Of a DNA stretch of 64,000 nucleotides, positions 15,598-23,948 are shown piece by piece. Under the pieces are notes generated by a model. The model had not been told where the DNA came from, did no database searches, and saw only the letters and a list, made by a program, of their open reading frames with translations. Both the position numbers and the translations under genes were made by a program. Each line of letters opens with the position of its first letter. The first letter of the stretch is position 1. This DNA is from Prevotella sp. E9-3 (lineage in GTDB: Bacteria > Bacteroidota > Bacteroidia > Bacteroidales > Bacteroidaceae). The DNA lies in NCBI RefSeq assembly GCF_022024015.1, contig NZ_CP091786.1:744001-808000 (forward strand). Reading direction: 5' to 3'.

Positions 15598-18546
15598 GTG
15601 ACTAAAAAGAGCTTATTGGCAGTGATGCTGGGAGGCATGCTGCTCCATGCCTCGGCCCAGGTGAGGCTGGCTGAGAACAAAGGAGAAAATTTCCCCTTGT
15701 TGAATGGAAAAGAGAAGGCAGTGATTTGCTATGACAAAGAGGATGCCTTGGTGGTGGAACGCAGTGCCAGGATGCTGGCCGAGGATGTGGCCGGTGTGAC
15801 GGGCACACCGTTGAGGGTGCAGCAAGGCACCGCCGATGCCCGCTATGCCGTCATTGCCGGCACAATGGGGCATAGCCCTACCATAGACCGATTGATTGAG
15901 GCCGGCAGGATAGACACCACGGGGCTTACGGGCGCTTGGGAACGCTATCATGTGGCTATGCTCAAGGCACCGGTAAAAGGGGTAAAGAGGGCCCTCGTGG
16001 TGGTAGGCAGTGATCGCCGCGGCACTGCTTATGGACTGCTGTCTGTAAGCAGGGCTATAGGGGTGAGCCCCTGGCGCTGGTGGATGGATGCACCGGCCGA
16101 AAAACGCAAATCCTGTGTGCTGCAAGTGAGGCCTTTCACATCGCGTACACCCAGCGTGCGCTATCGAGGCGTGTTTATCAACGATGAAGACTGGGGACTG
16201 CTCAGGTGGGCACGTCATAACTTCGAGAAGAACCTTGGCAACATCGGTCCGCGCACCTATGCGGCGGTTTGCGAACTGCTGCTCCGCCTCAATGCCAACT
16301 ATCTGTGCCCGGCCATGCACGAGGCCTCGCTGGCATTCCATCGTCTGCCCGAGAACAGGCTGGTAGCCGATTCGTTTGCCATCGTCATGGGGTCGAGCCA
16401 TTGCGAGCCATTGTTGCTGAACACCGCCAGTGAGTGGGACCGTGGCAAGTATGGCGCATGGGACTACAACAACAACCGCAGGGTGGTGGACAGTGTGCTG
16501 AATGCACGTGCGCTGGAGCTGGCACCCTTTGAGAATGTCTATACCCTGGCGCTGCGCGGCCTGCACGATGTGGCCATGACGGGGGGCAACAACATGACGG
16601 AGCGAAAAAACACCATGCAAGCTGCCCTGACTGCTCAGCGGCGGATGGTGGCACAGGCCACAGGACTGCCTGCCGAGAGTGTTCCGCAGGCTTTCACACC
16701 CTATAAGGAGGTGCTGGATGTTTACGACAAGGGATTGCGGTTGCCCGACGATGTGACCATCATTTGGCCCGACGACAACTATGGCTATATGAAGCGACTG
16801 TCAAGTCCCGACGAGCAGAAACGCTCAGGACGCAGCGGTGTCTATTATCATGCTTCCTATCTGGGACGTCCGCACGACCATCTGTGGATGAACACGCAGT
16901 CGCCCTGTCACATGTACGAGGAACTGAAGAAGGCCTACGACCTAACGGCCGATCGCATCTGGCTGCTGAATGCCGGAGATATCAAATCGTGCGAGTTTGC
17001 CACCGATCTCTTTCTGGCCATGGCCTACGACTTGGATGCCTTCAACTATGAACGCTGTGCCGACTACCGCACTGAATGGACCTGTGGACTTTTGGGCAAT
17101 GAGTACAAACCTGTGTATCAGGACATCTTCCGCACATTCTATCGCCTGGCCTTCCAGCGCCGCCCCGAAGGCATGGGGTGGGGACAGGAGTGGGCCACCG
17201 ACGACCGTCCCATAGAGCAGACCACCGATACGGAGTTTTCGCTCACCAACTATCGTGAGGCCGAACAGCGCCTTGCTGACTATCGTCGTATTGCTGCTAT
17301 GGCTGAGGACTTGCTCGGCATGATGCCTGCCGAGAAACGCAGTTGTTTCTACGAAGCCGTTTACTATCCTGTGAAGGGCTGCGAGCTGATGAACCGTATG
17401 GCCATCGGCGCACAGAAAAACCGATGGTATGCCCAGCAGCATCGTGCAGCTACGGCCAGTGTAAAGGCTGAGGTGCAGCAGTGCTATGACTCTCTGCAAG
17501 TGATCACCCGCGACTATAACGCTTTGGAAAATGGCAAGTGGGAGCATATCATGAGCATGGCTCAGGGCGTCACCGCTTCCTATTTCAACTTGCCCGAGCT
17601 TAGGGATGCCGAGCTGGCTGGTGAGCCTACGCTTGGCATAATGGCTGAAGGGGAGTATGGGATGCAGGGCCCTCACAGCATACAGACGCTGCCAGCATTT
17701 TCAAAATACCGCCCCGATTGTCGCTATTATATAGATGTGTACAATCAGGGAAAGGGAACGCTGGCTTGGCAGGCCACAGCCAGCAGGGAATGGATATGCC
17801 TGAGCGAGACAGCCGGCACCACCGACCTGCAACAGCGCATCATGGTTTCGTTGGATTGGGAAAAGGTGCCGCAGGAGGCAGAGGCTACGGGTTTTGTCAC
17901 CTTCAAGGCAAATGACGGGGCAGAGAAGACCGTTGTGGTAAGTGCCTTTAATCCGGCACGGCCTTCTGTAGATGAACTTAAAGGTATGTACGTGGAGGAC
18001 AATGGTGTGGTGGTGATTCCTGCCAAGGGCTATGCACGCAAAAAGGAGAATGAAACGGTAAAGATGATTGAGGTGCCCAATCTGGGTTGTGAGGACACCA
18101 TCATCATGATGGGTGACCCCACACTACCTCGTCAGAACAGTCGTTCGGCCAATGCACCCTGCTTGGAATACGATTTCTACACTTGGGAACAGGGAATGGT
18201 GGATGTATATACCTATGTGATGCCAACGTTTACCACCAGTGTGGACCGTGGCTTTGCAGGGCACGAACGCACCAATATTGAGAATCAGTATGGGGTGCGC
18301 ATAGATGATGGAGTGCAGATGCATCCCGCCACCAACTCGTGGGAGTATGCCCAGCAGTGGTACGAGAGTGTGCAGCGCAATGCCCGTATCAACAAGTGCA
18401 CGCTCTATGTGAAAGAGCCCGGAAGGCACACACTCCGCATTGTCTGTCAGGACCCCGGAACCATGCTTCAGAAAATTGTTATAGACTTCGGAGGCATGAA
18501 ACGCTCATACATGGGGCCCTCGGCTTTTAAGCCAGTGGGAAAGTAG
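15598..18546 (+). CDS. GH115 family xylan alpha-1,2-glucuronidase
   Basis: 982 residues. I use the GTG at 15598: it gives a clean signal peptide (MTKKSLLAVMLGGMLLHASAQ) and lies 30 bases after a good -7 box. The GH115 landmarks are RYRGVFINDEDWGL, the AMHEASLAFHRLPENR segment, MGSSHCEPLL, IIWPDDNYGYMKRL and SPCHMYEEL. The enzyme removes (4-O-methyl)-glucuronic acid side chains from xylan and glucuronoxylan outside the cytoplasm. The C-terminal part after about residue 680 is the extra beta-rich domain typical of long GH115 members. It is divergent from the PL11 gene, making a small plant cell-wall locus. No SusCD pair is visible here. Confidence 0.9.
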   Translation: MTKKSLLAVMLGGMLLHASAQVRLAENKGENFPLLNGKEKAVICYDKEDALVVERSARMLAEDVAGVTGTPLRVQQGTADARYAVIAGTMGHSPTIDRLIEAGRIDTTGLTGAWERYHVAMLKAPVKGVKRALVVVGSDRRGTAYGLLSVSRAIGVSPWRWWMDAPAEKRKSCVLQVRPFTSRTPSVRYRGVFINDEDWGLLRWARHNFEKNLGNIGPRTYAAVCELLLRLNANYLCPAMHEASLAFHRLPENRLVADSFAIVMGSSHCEPLLLNTASEWDRGKYGAWDYNNNRRVVDSVLNARALELAPFENVYTLALRGLHDVAMTGGNNMTERKNTMQAALTAQRRMVAQATGLPAESVPQAFTPYKEVLDVYDKGLRLPDDVTIIWPDDNYGYMKRLSSPDEQKRSGRSGVYYHASYLGRPHDHLWMNTQSPCHMYEELKKAYDLTADRIWLLNAGDIKSCEFATDLFLAMAYDLDAFNYERCADYRTEWTCGLLGNEYKPVYQDIFRTFYRLAFQRRPEGMGWGQEWATDDRPIEQTTDTEFSLTNYREAEQRLADYRRIAAMAEDLLGMMPAEKRSCFYEAVYYPVKGCELMNRMAIGAQKNRWYAQQHRAATASVKAEVQQCYDSLQVITRDYNALENGKWEHIMSMAQGVTASYFNLPELRDAELAGEPTLGIMAEGEYGMQGPHSIQTLPAFSKYRPDCRYYIDVYNQGKGTLAWQATASREWICLSETAGTTDLQQRIMVSLDWEKVPQEAEATGFVTFKANDGAEKTVVVSAFNPARPSVDELKGMYVEDNGVVVIPAKGYARKKENETVKMIEVPNLGCEDTIIMMGDPTLPRQNSRSANAPCLEYDFYTWEQGMVDVYTYVMPTFTTSVDRGFAGHERTNIENQYGVRIDDGVQMHPATNSWEYAQQWYESVQRNARINKCTLYVKEPGRHTLRIVCQDPGTMLQKIVIDFGGMKRSYMGPSAFKPVGK

Positions 18547-18572
18547 TTTGAAGAGTTAAAAAGAATTAATAT

Positions 18573-18618
18573 TTAAGCACGATTGCAAAAAAGATGTATT
18601 TTTGCATATCGTGCTTAA
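18573..18618. promoter_or_regulatory. Long palindrome spanning GH115 terminator, next promoter and start codon
   Basis: TTAAGCACGAT (18573-18583) pairs with ATCGTGCTTAA (18608-18618), and inside it TGCAAAAA (18584-18591) pairs with TTTTTGCA (18599-18606). Only one bulged base and a seven-base loop remain. The right arm contains a -7 box (TATTTTTG, 18597-18604) and the GTG proposed as the start of the next gene. It can act as a terminator for GH115, an operator, or a translation-blocking hairpin. Confidence 0.7.
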
Positions 18619-20230
18619 GCATTTTTGTATAATAATTTGCTTCCTGCTCATGTCGGTCTCGGCACTCGCAGAAGGTGGGCTGCCCATCGTAGAGATGAGG
18701 GGCGACAGGCTAATGATCTACCCCCAGCGAATGGAACTGACGGGCGAGGAGTCGCTGATGGAGGTGCTGCAGATGGTGCCAGACCTGACGGTATTAGGCT
18801 ACGAAGATGTGATAGGCAACTACAACCTGCGCATAGACAACTGTCCGATGAATGGCGACACAAGGTTGATTCTCAGTCAGATGAAAGCCAGGGATATTGC
18901 TACTATTCAGGTTTGCGATAATACTGGTGTGGCCAAGGGTACCATAGGCATGGGGAGGGTGTTGGACATCAACATGAAAATGCCTGAGGGGGCCAGAGGT
19001 TTTGTGGAAGGACAGGGCGAGGGCGGAAAGGAAATGACCGGGAATGGTACTGTGAATACGCTGTACGGCAGCCGTCACACCGACCTCTATGCCAATGCCT
19101 CCTATCGCCGACAAGAAGGGGACAGGGAATTCCTAACCCTGCACATGACGAATCGATTTGATCGTAGAAACAGACTATTAACCTATTTCACTCAGCAATA
19201 TTTTGATACTCCTGCAGGCTCGTCACAGAAAGTGATGGGCAGGGCCCGATACTTCCACACGTTCAACGACCAGGGTACTGAACTGCTCGTGGTGGGCAGC
19301 TATCAGTATGCGGAAACGCCCGGCTTATCCCACAAGTTGCCATTGTATAATTTTGAGTTGAACACGCCGTTGTTCATCCCACGGCTATCCATGATGCTGG
19401 GCACGGAGGGCGATTTCCTGATGACCACTCAGAAGGCTGCCAACAGGGAGTGGGAGGTGTTCAACTATGATGTGTATCTTCAGTTCGTTTATTCTTTGCC
19501 CAAGTGGAGGTTCACGGTGGGCCGTCGTGTCATGTGCTATGACTACAAGCTCTATGGACAGCAAAGTGAGCAGACGTCACTGCAGAATACCGAGACCACT
19601 CAGAGGTATTCTGACACCCGCCACAATGCAAATGCCAGCGTCATCTTTCTGCCCGACAGCCGTCATCAGGTTCAGTTGGGCTTTTATCGCAAATACTATA
19701 ATCCGTCCTATGAGCCTCTCTTTGAAAATGCAGCTACGCTTTCTGACGAAGTATGGGCTGTGACTAAGGGACAGTTGGCCGAACGGACTATCAATCAAAT
19801 GAAGTTGGCGTATGCCTATAGTCAGCAGAAGCTGACCGTGCAGACAGAAGCAAGTTATTATAACATAGAAGGTGATGAGAATTTTACAAAACTGAGTGCA
19901 TCGGCTTATTGGAAAACGGGATGGCTCAGCATGTCAGGAGGCCCCCACCTCTATGTGGCTGGGAGTGGTGCCTATGCTTCATTCCGATTGGCTCCCACGG
20001 TATGTCTGCCACAGGCATGGCGGGTGGGCGTGCAGTTGGTGGCCCACACCGAGAAATCCCCTGAACGGGAGAAGACGGGAGTCCCTGTATATGGATGTTT
20101 ATCTGTCAGCAAGCAGTTTGGGCAGCACTGGCATTTGGGCGTTGACTGGCACGACATGTTTGATGCCTTCTGCAGCGGGGCAAAAGTAAACAGGCATGCA
20201 GCCAATATGAAGTTGCACTATAGGTTCTGA
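18611..20230 (+). CDS. TonB-receptor-like plug/beta-barrel outer-membrane protein of unknown role
   Basis: About 539 residues from GTG 18611, which gives a signal peptide (LKHFCIIICFLLMSVSALA). The frame also has a TTG at 18602, but that lies inside the -7 box. Residues 30-150 resemble a small receptor plug (SLMEVLQMVPDLTVLGYEDV, then LILSQMKARDIATIQVCDNTG). The remainder alternates like a barrel and ends with HYRF, the terminal aromatic expected of outer-membrane proteins. No TonB box or SusD partner is seen, and it is shorter than most receptors. I do not recognise a named family. It lies between GH115 and GltS in the same direction; its start lies within a hairpin. Confidence 0.6.
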   Translation: MLKHFCIIICFLLMSVSALAEGGLPIVEMRGDRLMIYPQRMELTGEESLMEVLQMVPDLTVLGYEDVIGNYNLRIDNCPMNGDTRLILSQMKARDIATIQVCDNTGVAKGTIGMGRVLDINMKMPEGARGFVEGQGEGGKEMTGNGTVNTLYGSRHTDLYANASYRRQEGDREFLTLHMTNRFDRRNRLLTYFTQQYFDTPAGSSQKVMGRARYFHTFNDQGTELLVVGSYQYAETPGLSHKLPLYNFELNTPLFIPRLSMMLGTEGDFLMTTQKAANREWEVFNYDVYLQFVYSLPKWRFTVGRRVMCYDYKLYGQQSEQTSLQNTETTQRYSDTRHNANASVIFLPDSRHQVQLGFYRKYYNPSYEPLFENAATLSDEVWAVTKGQLAERTINQMKLAYAYSQQKLTVQTEASYYNIEGDENFTKLSASAYWKTGWLSMSGGPHLYVAGSGAYASFRLAPTVCLPQAWRVGVQLVAHTEKSPEREKTGVPVYGCLSVSKQFGQHWHLGVDWHDMFDAFCSGAKVNRHAANMKLHYRF

Positions 20231-20235
20231 CAAAA

Positions 20236-20242
20236 AAGGAGG
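20236..20242 (+). promoter_or_regulatory. Strong Shine-Dalgarno site for gltS
   Basis: AAGGAGG lies five bases before the ATG at 20248. Perfect Shine-Dalgarno sequences are rare in this window, and this one settles the gltS start. Confidence 0.75.
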
Positions 20243-20247
20243 TTTGT

Positions 20248-21513
20248 ATGACGAGTATTCAACTGGACATGATTCAGACGGCTGGCATCGGTGCCCTGGC
20301 ACTCATCGCCGGTATGGTTTTAACACGAAAGGTGGCTTTCCTTCAGAAATTCTGCGTGCCATCGCCAGTAAGCGGGGGCATCATCTTTTCATTGCTCACA
20401 CTGGCATTGTATGGCTGGTTCGATGTGGAGGTGTCGTTCGACGACACACTGAAGGATGTCTTCATGTTGGCCTTCTTCACTAGTGTGGGCTTCCAGAGCG
20501 ACCTGAAAGTGATTAAGAAAGGTGGCCGACTGCTGGCCATTATGCTGGGCCTGCTGGTGGTCATCATCGCCATGCAGAACCTGATGCCCATGGGAATCAC
20601 CCGACTGATGGGTGTTGACCCTCTGATAGGCATGGCCGCAGGAAGCATTTCCATGACTGGCGGACACGGTACGGCAGGCGGATTTGCAGGCGTGCTGGAA
20701 ACGATGGGACTGCATGGGGCTGGAACTATAGGCATGGCTGCCGCTACTTTCGGACTGATAGCGGGGTCGACGATAGGTGGACCTTTGGCAGAAAAGATTA
20801 TCCGCACCAAACTCACTCAGGAACAGGTGCAACAGGATGAGGAGATAGACCCGGCCATGGCTGGTATAGAGAGCGACGAGGCATCGCCAACCGGTCGTGC
20901 CAAGCGTGTCAGCACCAACGAGCTGGAGTTCCAGCAGTATGCCAAAGCCACTTACTGCCTACTCCTGGTGATGGGAGGCGGCACCCTACTGAGCTGGCTA
21001 TTGGACAAGACGGGTGTTACGTTCCCCACCTATTTCGGAGCCTTGATACTGGCAGCTATAGCTCGGAACACGCTGGGATTCGTCAGATACAGGAAAGAAG
21101 GAGAAATGGTGAAAGCCGACAGGTTGCTCGATATGGAGCGAATCATCAGTGTGGGAAACATCTGTCTGTCCATGTTCCTCGGCATGGCCATGATATCCCT
21201 GAAGCTATGGGAACTTCAGAGTCTGGCACTTCCCTTGATCGTCATCCTGGTGTCACAGGTGCTGCTGATGGCCCTCTTTGCATATTTCGCTGCCTTCCCC
21301 CTGTTAGGCAGCAATTATGATGCTGCCGTACTGTGTGCTGGCATGTGTGGCTTCGGCCTTGGCGCAACTCCCAATGCAATGGCCAATATGAGTGCTGTGT
21401 GCTATAAATACCGCTACACAGTCAAGCCTTTCCTCATTGTCCCCATCATAGGAGCCATGTTTGCCGACCTCATCAACACAGGCATCATCACTCTTTTCCT
21501 GAATATTCTATAG
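20248..21513 (+). CDS. gltS: Sodium/glutamate symporter GltS
   Basis: A 421-residue inner-membrane carrier of the ESS family that takes up glutamate with sodium. Family hallmarks are two inverted halves with GGGx-type re-entrant loops. The first is around SISMTGGHGTAGGFAGVLE and the second around AAVLCAGMCGFGLGATPNAMANM. About ten hydrophobic helices are visible, and a cytoplasmic loop with charged residues (QEQVQQDEEIDPAM) separates the halves, as usual. It starts 17 bases after the outer-membrane protein stop and behind a strong Shine-Dalgarno site. A link to the glycan enzymes upstream is not evident. Confidence 0.92.
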   Translation: MTSIQLDMIQTAGIGALALIAGMVLTRKVAFLQKFCVPSPVSGGIIFSLLTLALYGWFDVEVSFDDTLKDVFMLAFFTSVGFQSDLKVIKKGGRLLAIMLGLLVVIIAMQNLMPMGITRLMGVDPLIGMAAGSISMTGGHGTAGGFAGVLETMGLHGAGTIGMAAATFGLIAGSTIGGPLAEKIIRTKLTQEQVQQDEEIDPAMAGIESDEASPTGRAKRVSTNELEFQQYAKATYCLLLVMGGGTLLSWLLDKTGVTFPTYFGALILAAIARNTLGFVRYRKEGEMVKADRLLDMERIISVGNICLSMFLGMAMISLKLWELQSLALPLIVILVSQVLLMALFAYFAAFPLLGSNYDAAVLCAGMCGFGLGATPNAMANMSAVCYKYRYTVKPFLIVPIIGAMFADLINTGIITLFLNIL

Positions 21514-22280
21514 GTTCAAGTGAGGTATAACCTATGTGTTAAAAATGTACATTTTATTTGTTCAAATATTCGATTATTTTGACAAATGAAAATCGTAAAC
21601 TAGAACGGAAAATGCCTCTTTCGCCGCCTCAAAAGGTACTTCTGGACCACTCCCTGCACTCTTTTTGATGAAAAAGTGGTCGTTTAATGTGCTTTTTGGT
21701 GTCTATTTCATCTGTTTTGCTCTATTTGCATAAGTGTTGTAATGCACCTGAATAGAAGCTAAATCGCAGTAGAACGTTGATTGCAGTGCAATTTAACGGG
21801 ATTTGCAGTTCAAATCAATGGTAATTGCAGTGTAATTTAATGGTGATTGTAGCTAAAAAATGGCATTTTTCGGCATAATTTGACGGTGGTTTCTTCCTGT
21901 TTTTACCCCTAAATAGTGGCGTTTTGGGGAATTTGACAATTTTTGAAGTGTTTTCCATCTCCATAACTTGCAAATTTTCGACCTGGAATGCACTCGGTGA
22001 TTTCCGTGCGAGTTATGAGCGTGTTCAAATGTTAAAATGCTAATAGTGTAATGATGGAAAAAAGGAACAAAAATTATCGCTGGGAAGATTGTACTTCAAT
22101 CGAAAACAAGCAAACGTTTTTATCATGCTCGTTGCAGGGAAAAAGTGAAGGGAAAAGTCTATTATTAATCGTGTTTTGCGGAAAAATGGATTTCTTTTCT
22201 TTATTTCGTGGAAATTAATTAATTTTGTACGCATATTGTTCGTGGAGAGTTACAAAAATTAAAAGTAATACGAAAGAAAC
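21514..22280. other. Long AT-rich intergenic region with a degenerate tandem repeat and a promoter
   Basis: No convincing gene is present. At 21762-21864 there are five consecutive degenerate units of about 17-23 bases sharing ATTGCAGT...AATTTAA.GG (starts near 21762, 21780, 21801, 21824 and 21846). TAATTTTG at 22220-22227 is a good -7 box placed to transcribe the small ORF at 22281 and dinD. The region marks the boundary between ordinary chromosome and the defence island. Confidence 0.6.
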
Positions 22281-22439
22281 ATGGCTGCAATAGATCAATA
22301 TATAGAACGCATAGCTGACGAGAATCTGAGAGGAGAAATACAGATGGAGTTACCTCCTCGTGAGGTGCTGCAACGCCCGATTCAGAAGTCCCTGGAGATT
22401 GCTAAGGCCCGTTTCGAATACTTGATTGAAGAAGAATAA
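22281..22439 (+). CDS. Small acidic 52-residue protein before dinD
   Basis: A 52-residue reading frame beginning MAAIDQYIERIADENLRGEI and ending FEYLIEEE. It follows the -7 box at 22220-22227 by about 55 bases and stops 13 bases before the dinD start, so it would be the first gene of the defence operon. The segment ADENLRGEIQMEL resembles the short helical N-terminus found on some Mod-type methyltransferases, so it may be a vestige of one or a small regulatory partner. No family can be assigned. Confidence 0.5.
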   Translation: MAAIDQYIERIADENLRGEIQMELPPREVLQRPIQKSLEIAKARFEYLIEEE

Positions 22440-22452
22440 AAACGACAAAATT

Positions 22453-23310
22453 ATGGACATTCAAAAGATACAACAGTATAAGACAGCATTTGACCAAATA
22501 GCAAAGACGGTCAAGGACGACGATGACAATGCTATAGAGGTATGGTACGCCCGTGAACTCCAAGAGGTGCTTGGATACGTGCGATGGGAGAATTTCATTG
22601 GCGCCATAGGTCGTGCTATGGAATCGTGTAAAACGTTGGGAATCAATGTTGATGATCATTTTCGTGAGGTCACGAAAATGATAGCTTTGGCCAAAGGCGC
22701 ACAACGTGAAGTGCAGGACTTTATGCTCACCCGATATGCCTGCTATCTGATTGCTCAGAATGGTGATCCTAAGAAGGAAGAGATTGCTTTTGCCCAAAGC
22801 TATTTTGCCGTGCAAACCCGCAAGGCCGAACTCATAGAAGAACGTCTGAACGAGATTGCCCGCTTGAGCACCCGCGAGCGACTGCGCACATCAGAGAAAC
22901 AGCTGAGCCGAAACATTTTCCAGCGTGGAGTTGATGACCGTGGTTTTGGACGCATCCGTTCCAAAGGTGATCAAGCCCTGTTTGGCGGTTTGACTACAGA
23001 ACAGATGAAGAAGCGGCTCGGCATCAAGAGTGGAGCCCTTGCTGACCGCCTGCCAACCTTGACCATTGCCGCCAAGAACCTGGCGACGGAGATGACCAAC
23101 TACAACGTAGAGCAGAAGGATCTCTATGGCGAGACAGATATCACGGCAGAGCATGTACAGAACAACCGTAGTGTTCGTGGCATGTTGGGACAACGGGGCA
23201 TCAGGCCTGAGTCGCTGCCTCCAGCAGAGGATATCAAGAAGGTGGAGCGTCGTGTGGCGAAGGACGAGAAGGAAATGCAGAAGGAAACTCAGAAACTGCC
23301 AAAGAAATAA
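22453..23310 (+). CDS. dinD: DinD-like DNA-damage-inducible protein (Bro-N/KilA-N type)
   Basis: About 285 residues from ATG 22453; a longer frame from 22426 would overlap the preceding ORF. The N-terminal 120 residues are the DinD domain (YARELQEVLGYVRWENFIGAI, then FMLTRYACYLIAQNGDPKKEEIAFAQSYFAVQTRKAE). A helical C-terminal half contains LTTEQMKKRLGIKSG and RSVRGMLGQRGIRPE. In E. coli DinD is LexA-regulated and inhibits RecA strand exchange; many homologues lie beside restriction systems. It is followed 15 bases later by a broken fic gene and then mod-res. Its N-terminal domain recurs in the RhuM fusion at 33.2 kb. Confidence 0.85.
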   Translation: MDIQKIQQYKTAFDQIAKTVKDDDDNAIEVWYARELQEVLGYVRWENFIGAIGRAMESCKTLGINVDDHFREVTKMIALAKGAQREVQDFMLTRYACYLIAQNGDPKKEEIAFAQSYFAVQTRKAELIEERLNEIARLSTRERLRTSEKQLSRNIFQRGVDDRGFGRIRSKGDQALFGGLTTEQMKKRLGIKSGALADRLPTLTIAAKNLATEMTNYNVEQKDLYGETDITAEHVQNNRSVRGMLGQRGIRPESLPPAEDIKKVERRVAKDEKEMQKETQKLPKK

Positions 23311-23325
23311 AACAAGAAAAGATAC

Positions 23326-23838
23326 ATGACAGATTTACAAAAAAAATACAGTCAGGCAGACGAGAACAACCGAATACTATCTGCTTATCGTCCGCTGCCA
23401 CCAGAGACACTAAAGTCGCTGCGTGAATACTATCGTGTGGGGCTGACCTATACCAGTAATGCCCTGGAGGGCAACAGCCTGACTGAATCTGAAACCAAAG
23501 TGGTTATTCCTGCTATCTTTCGTCACGAATATATCTATTCGCTCGAAACAGCTCATACCCGCCCAGAGGTGTTCACCGACTTCATTGCCGACCGTGTGAT
23601 AGCCACCCAACTCGACCTGCTAAGGCTGATGAGAGACGATGGTACGATAAATGGTACGATAAATGATACGATAAATGATACAATAAATGCCAAAGTGTTA
23701 TCTGAAGCTTTAGGCACAAGTGTCATAACCATCAAACGAGACCTCTATGTCCTTCGTGACATGAATCTCATTCGGTATGTGGGCAGTAATAAAACAGGTC
23801 ATTGGGAGGTGATTAACGAAGTTATACGTGAATCTTGA
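23326..23838 (+). pseudogene. Fic family protein lacking its catalytic core (internal in-frame deletion)
   Basis: 170 residues. Residues 14-60 are the conserved Fic N-terminus (RPLPPETLKSLREYYRVGLTYTSNALEGNSLTESE). The sequence then jumps to what is normally the end of the Fic fold (AHTRPEVFTDFIADRVIATQLDLLRLM) and a winged-helix tail (VITIKRDLYVLRDMNLIRYVG). The HxFx(D/E)GNGR catalytic motif and roughly 130 residues around it are missing, with the join near 23500. The frame stays open, so it may be an AMPylation-dead DNA-binding protein rather than a silent remnant. A 12-nt repeat encodes GTINGTINDTINDTIN before the winged helix. Confidence 0.75.
23641..23688 (+). repeat. Four 12-nt tandem repeats in the truncated fic gene
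   Basis: GGTACGATAAAT twice, then GATACGATAAAT and GATACAATAAAT, encoding (G/D)TIN units. Gain or loss of units would keep the reading frame. Confidence 0.9.
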
Positions 23839-23948
23839 AACCAAAAGTAGGCTTATACCTTCGGAGATGGCTCGAAGATGGAAGATAGATTGAAATGAAA
23901 AGTGTGTAGAAATACGGAATTAAAAGACAAAGATAAATAACAAATAAT

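Noticed and set aside
15613..16620. 335-codon open frame on the minus strand
   Set aside because: It is antisense to the GH115 gene, has no family features and reflects GC-rich codon bias.
23641..23688. Short regular repeats as a CRISPR array
   Set aside because: The 12-nt units have no spacers and lie in a reading frame. The repeats at 32771 are the same case.
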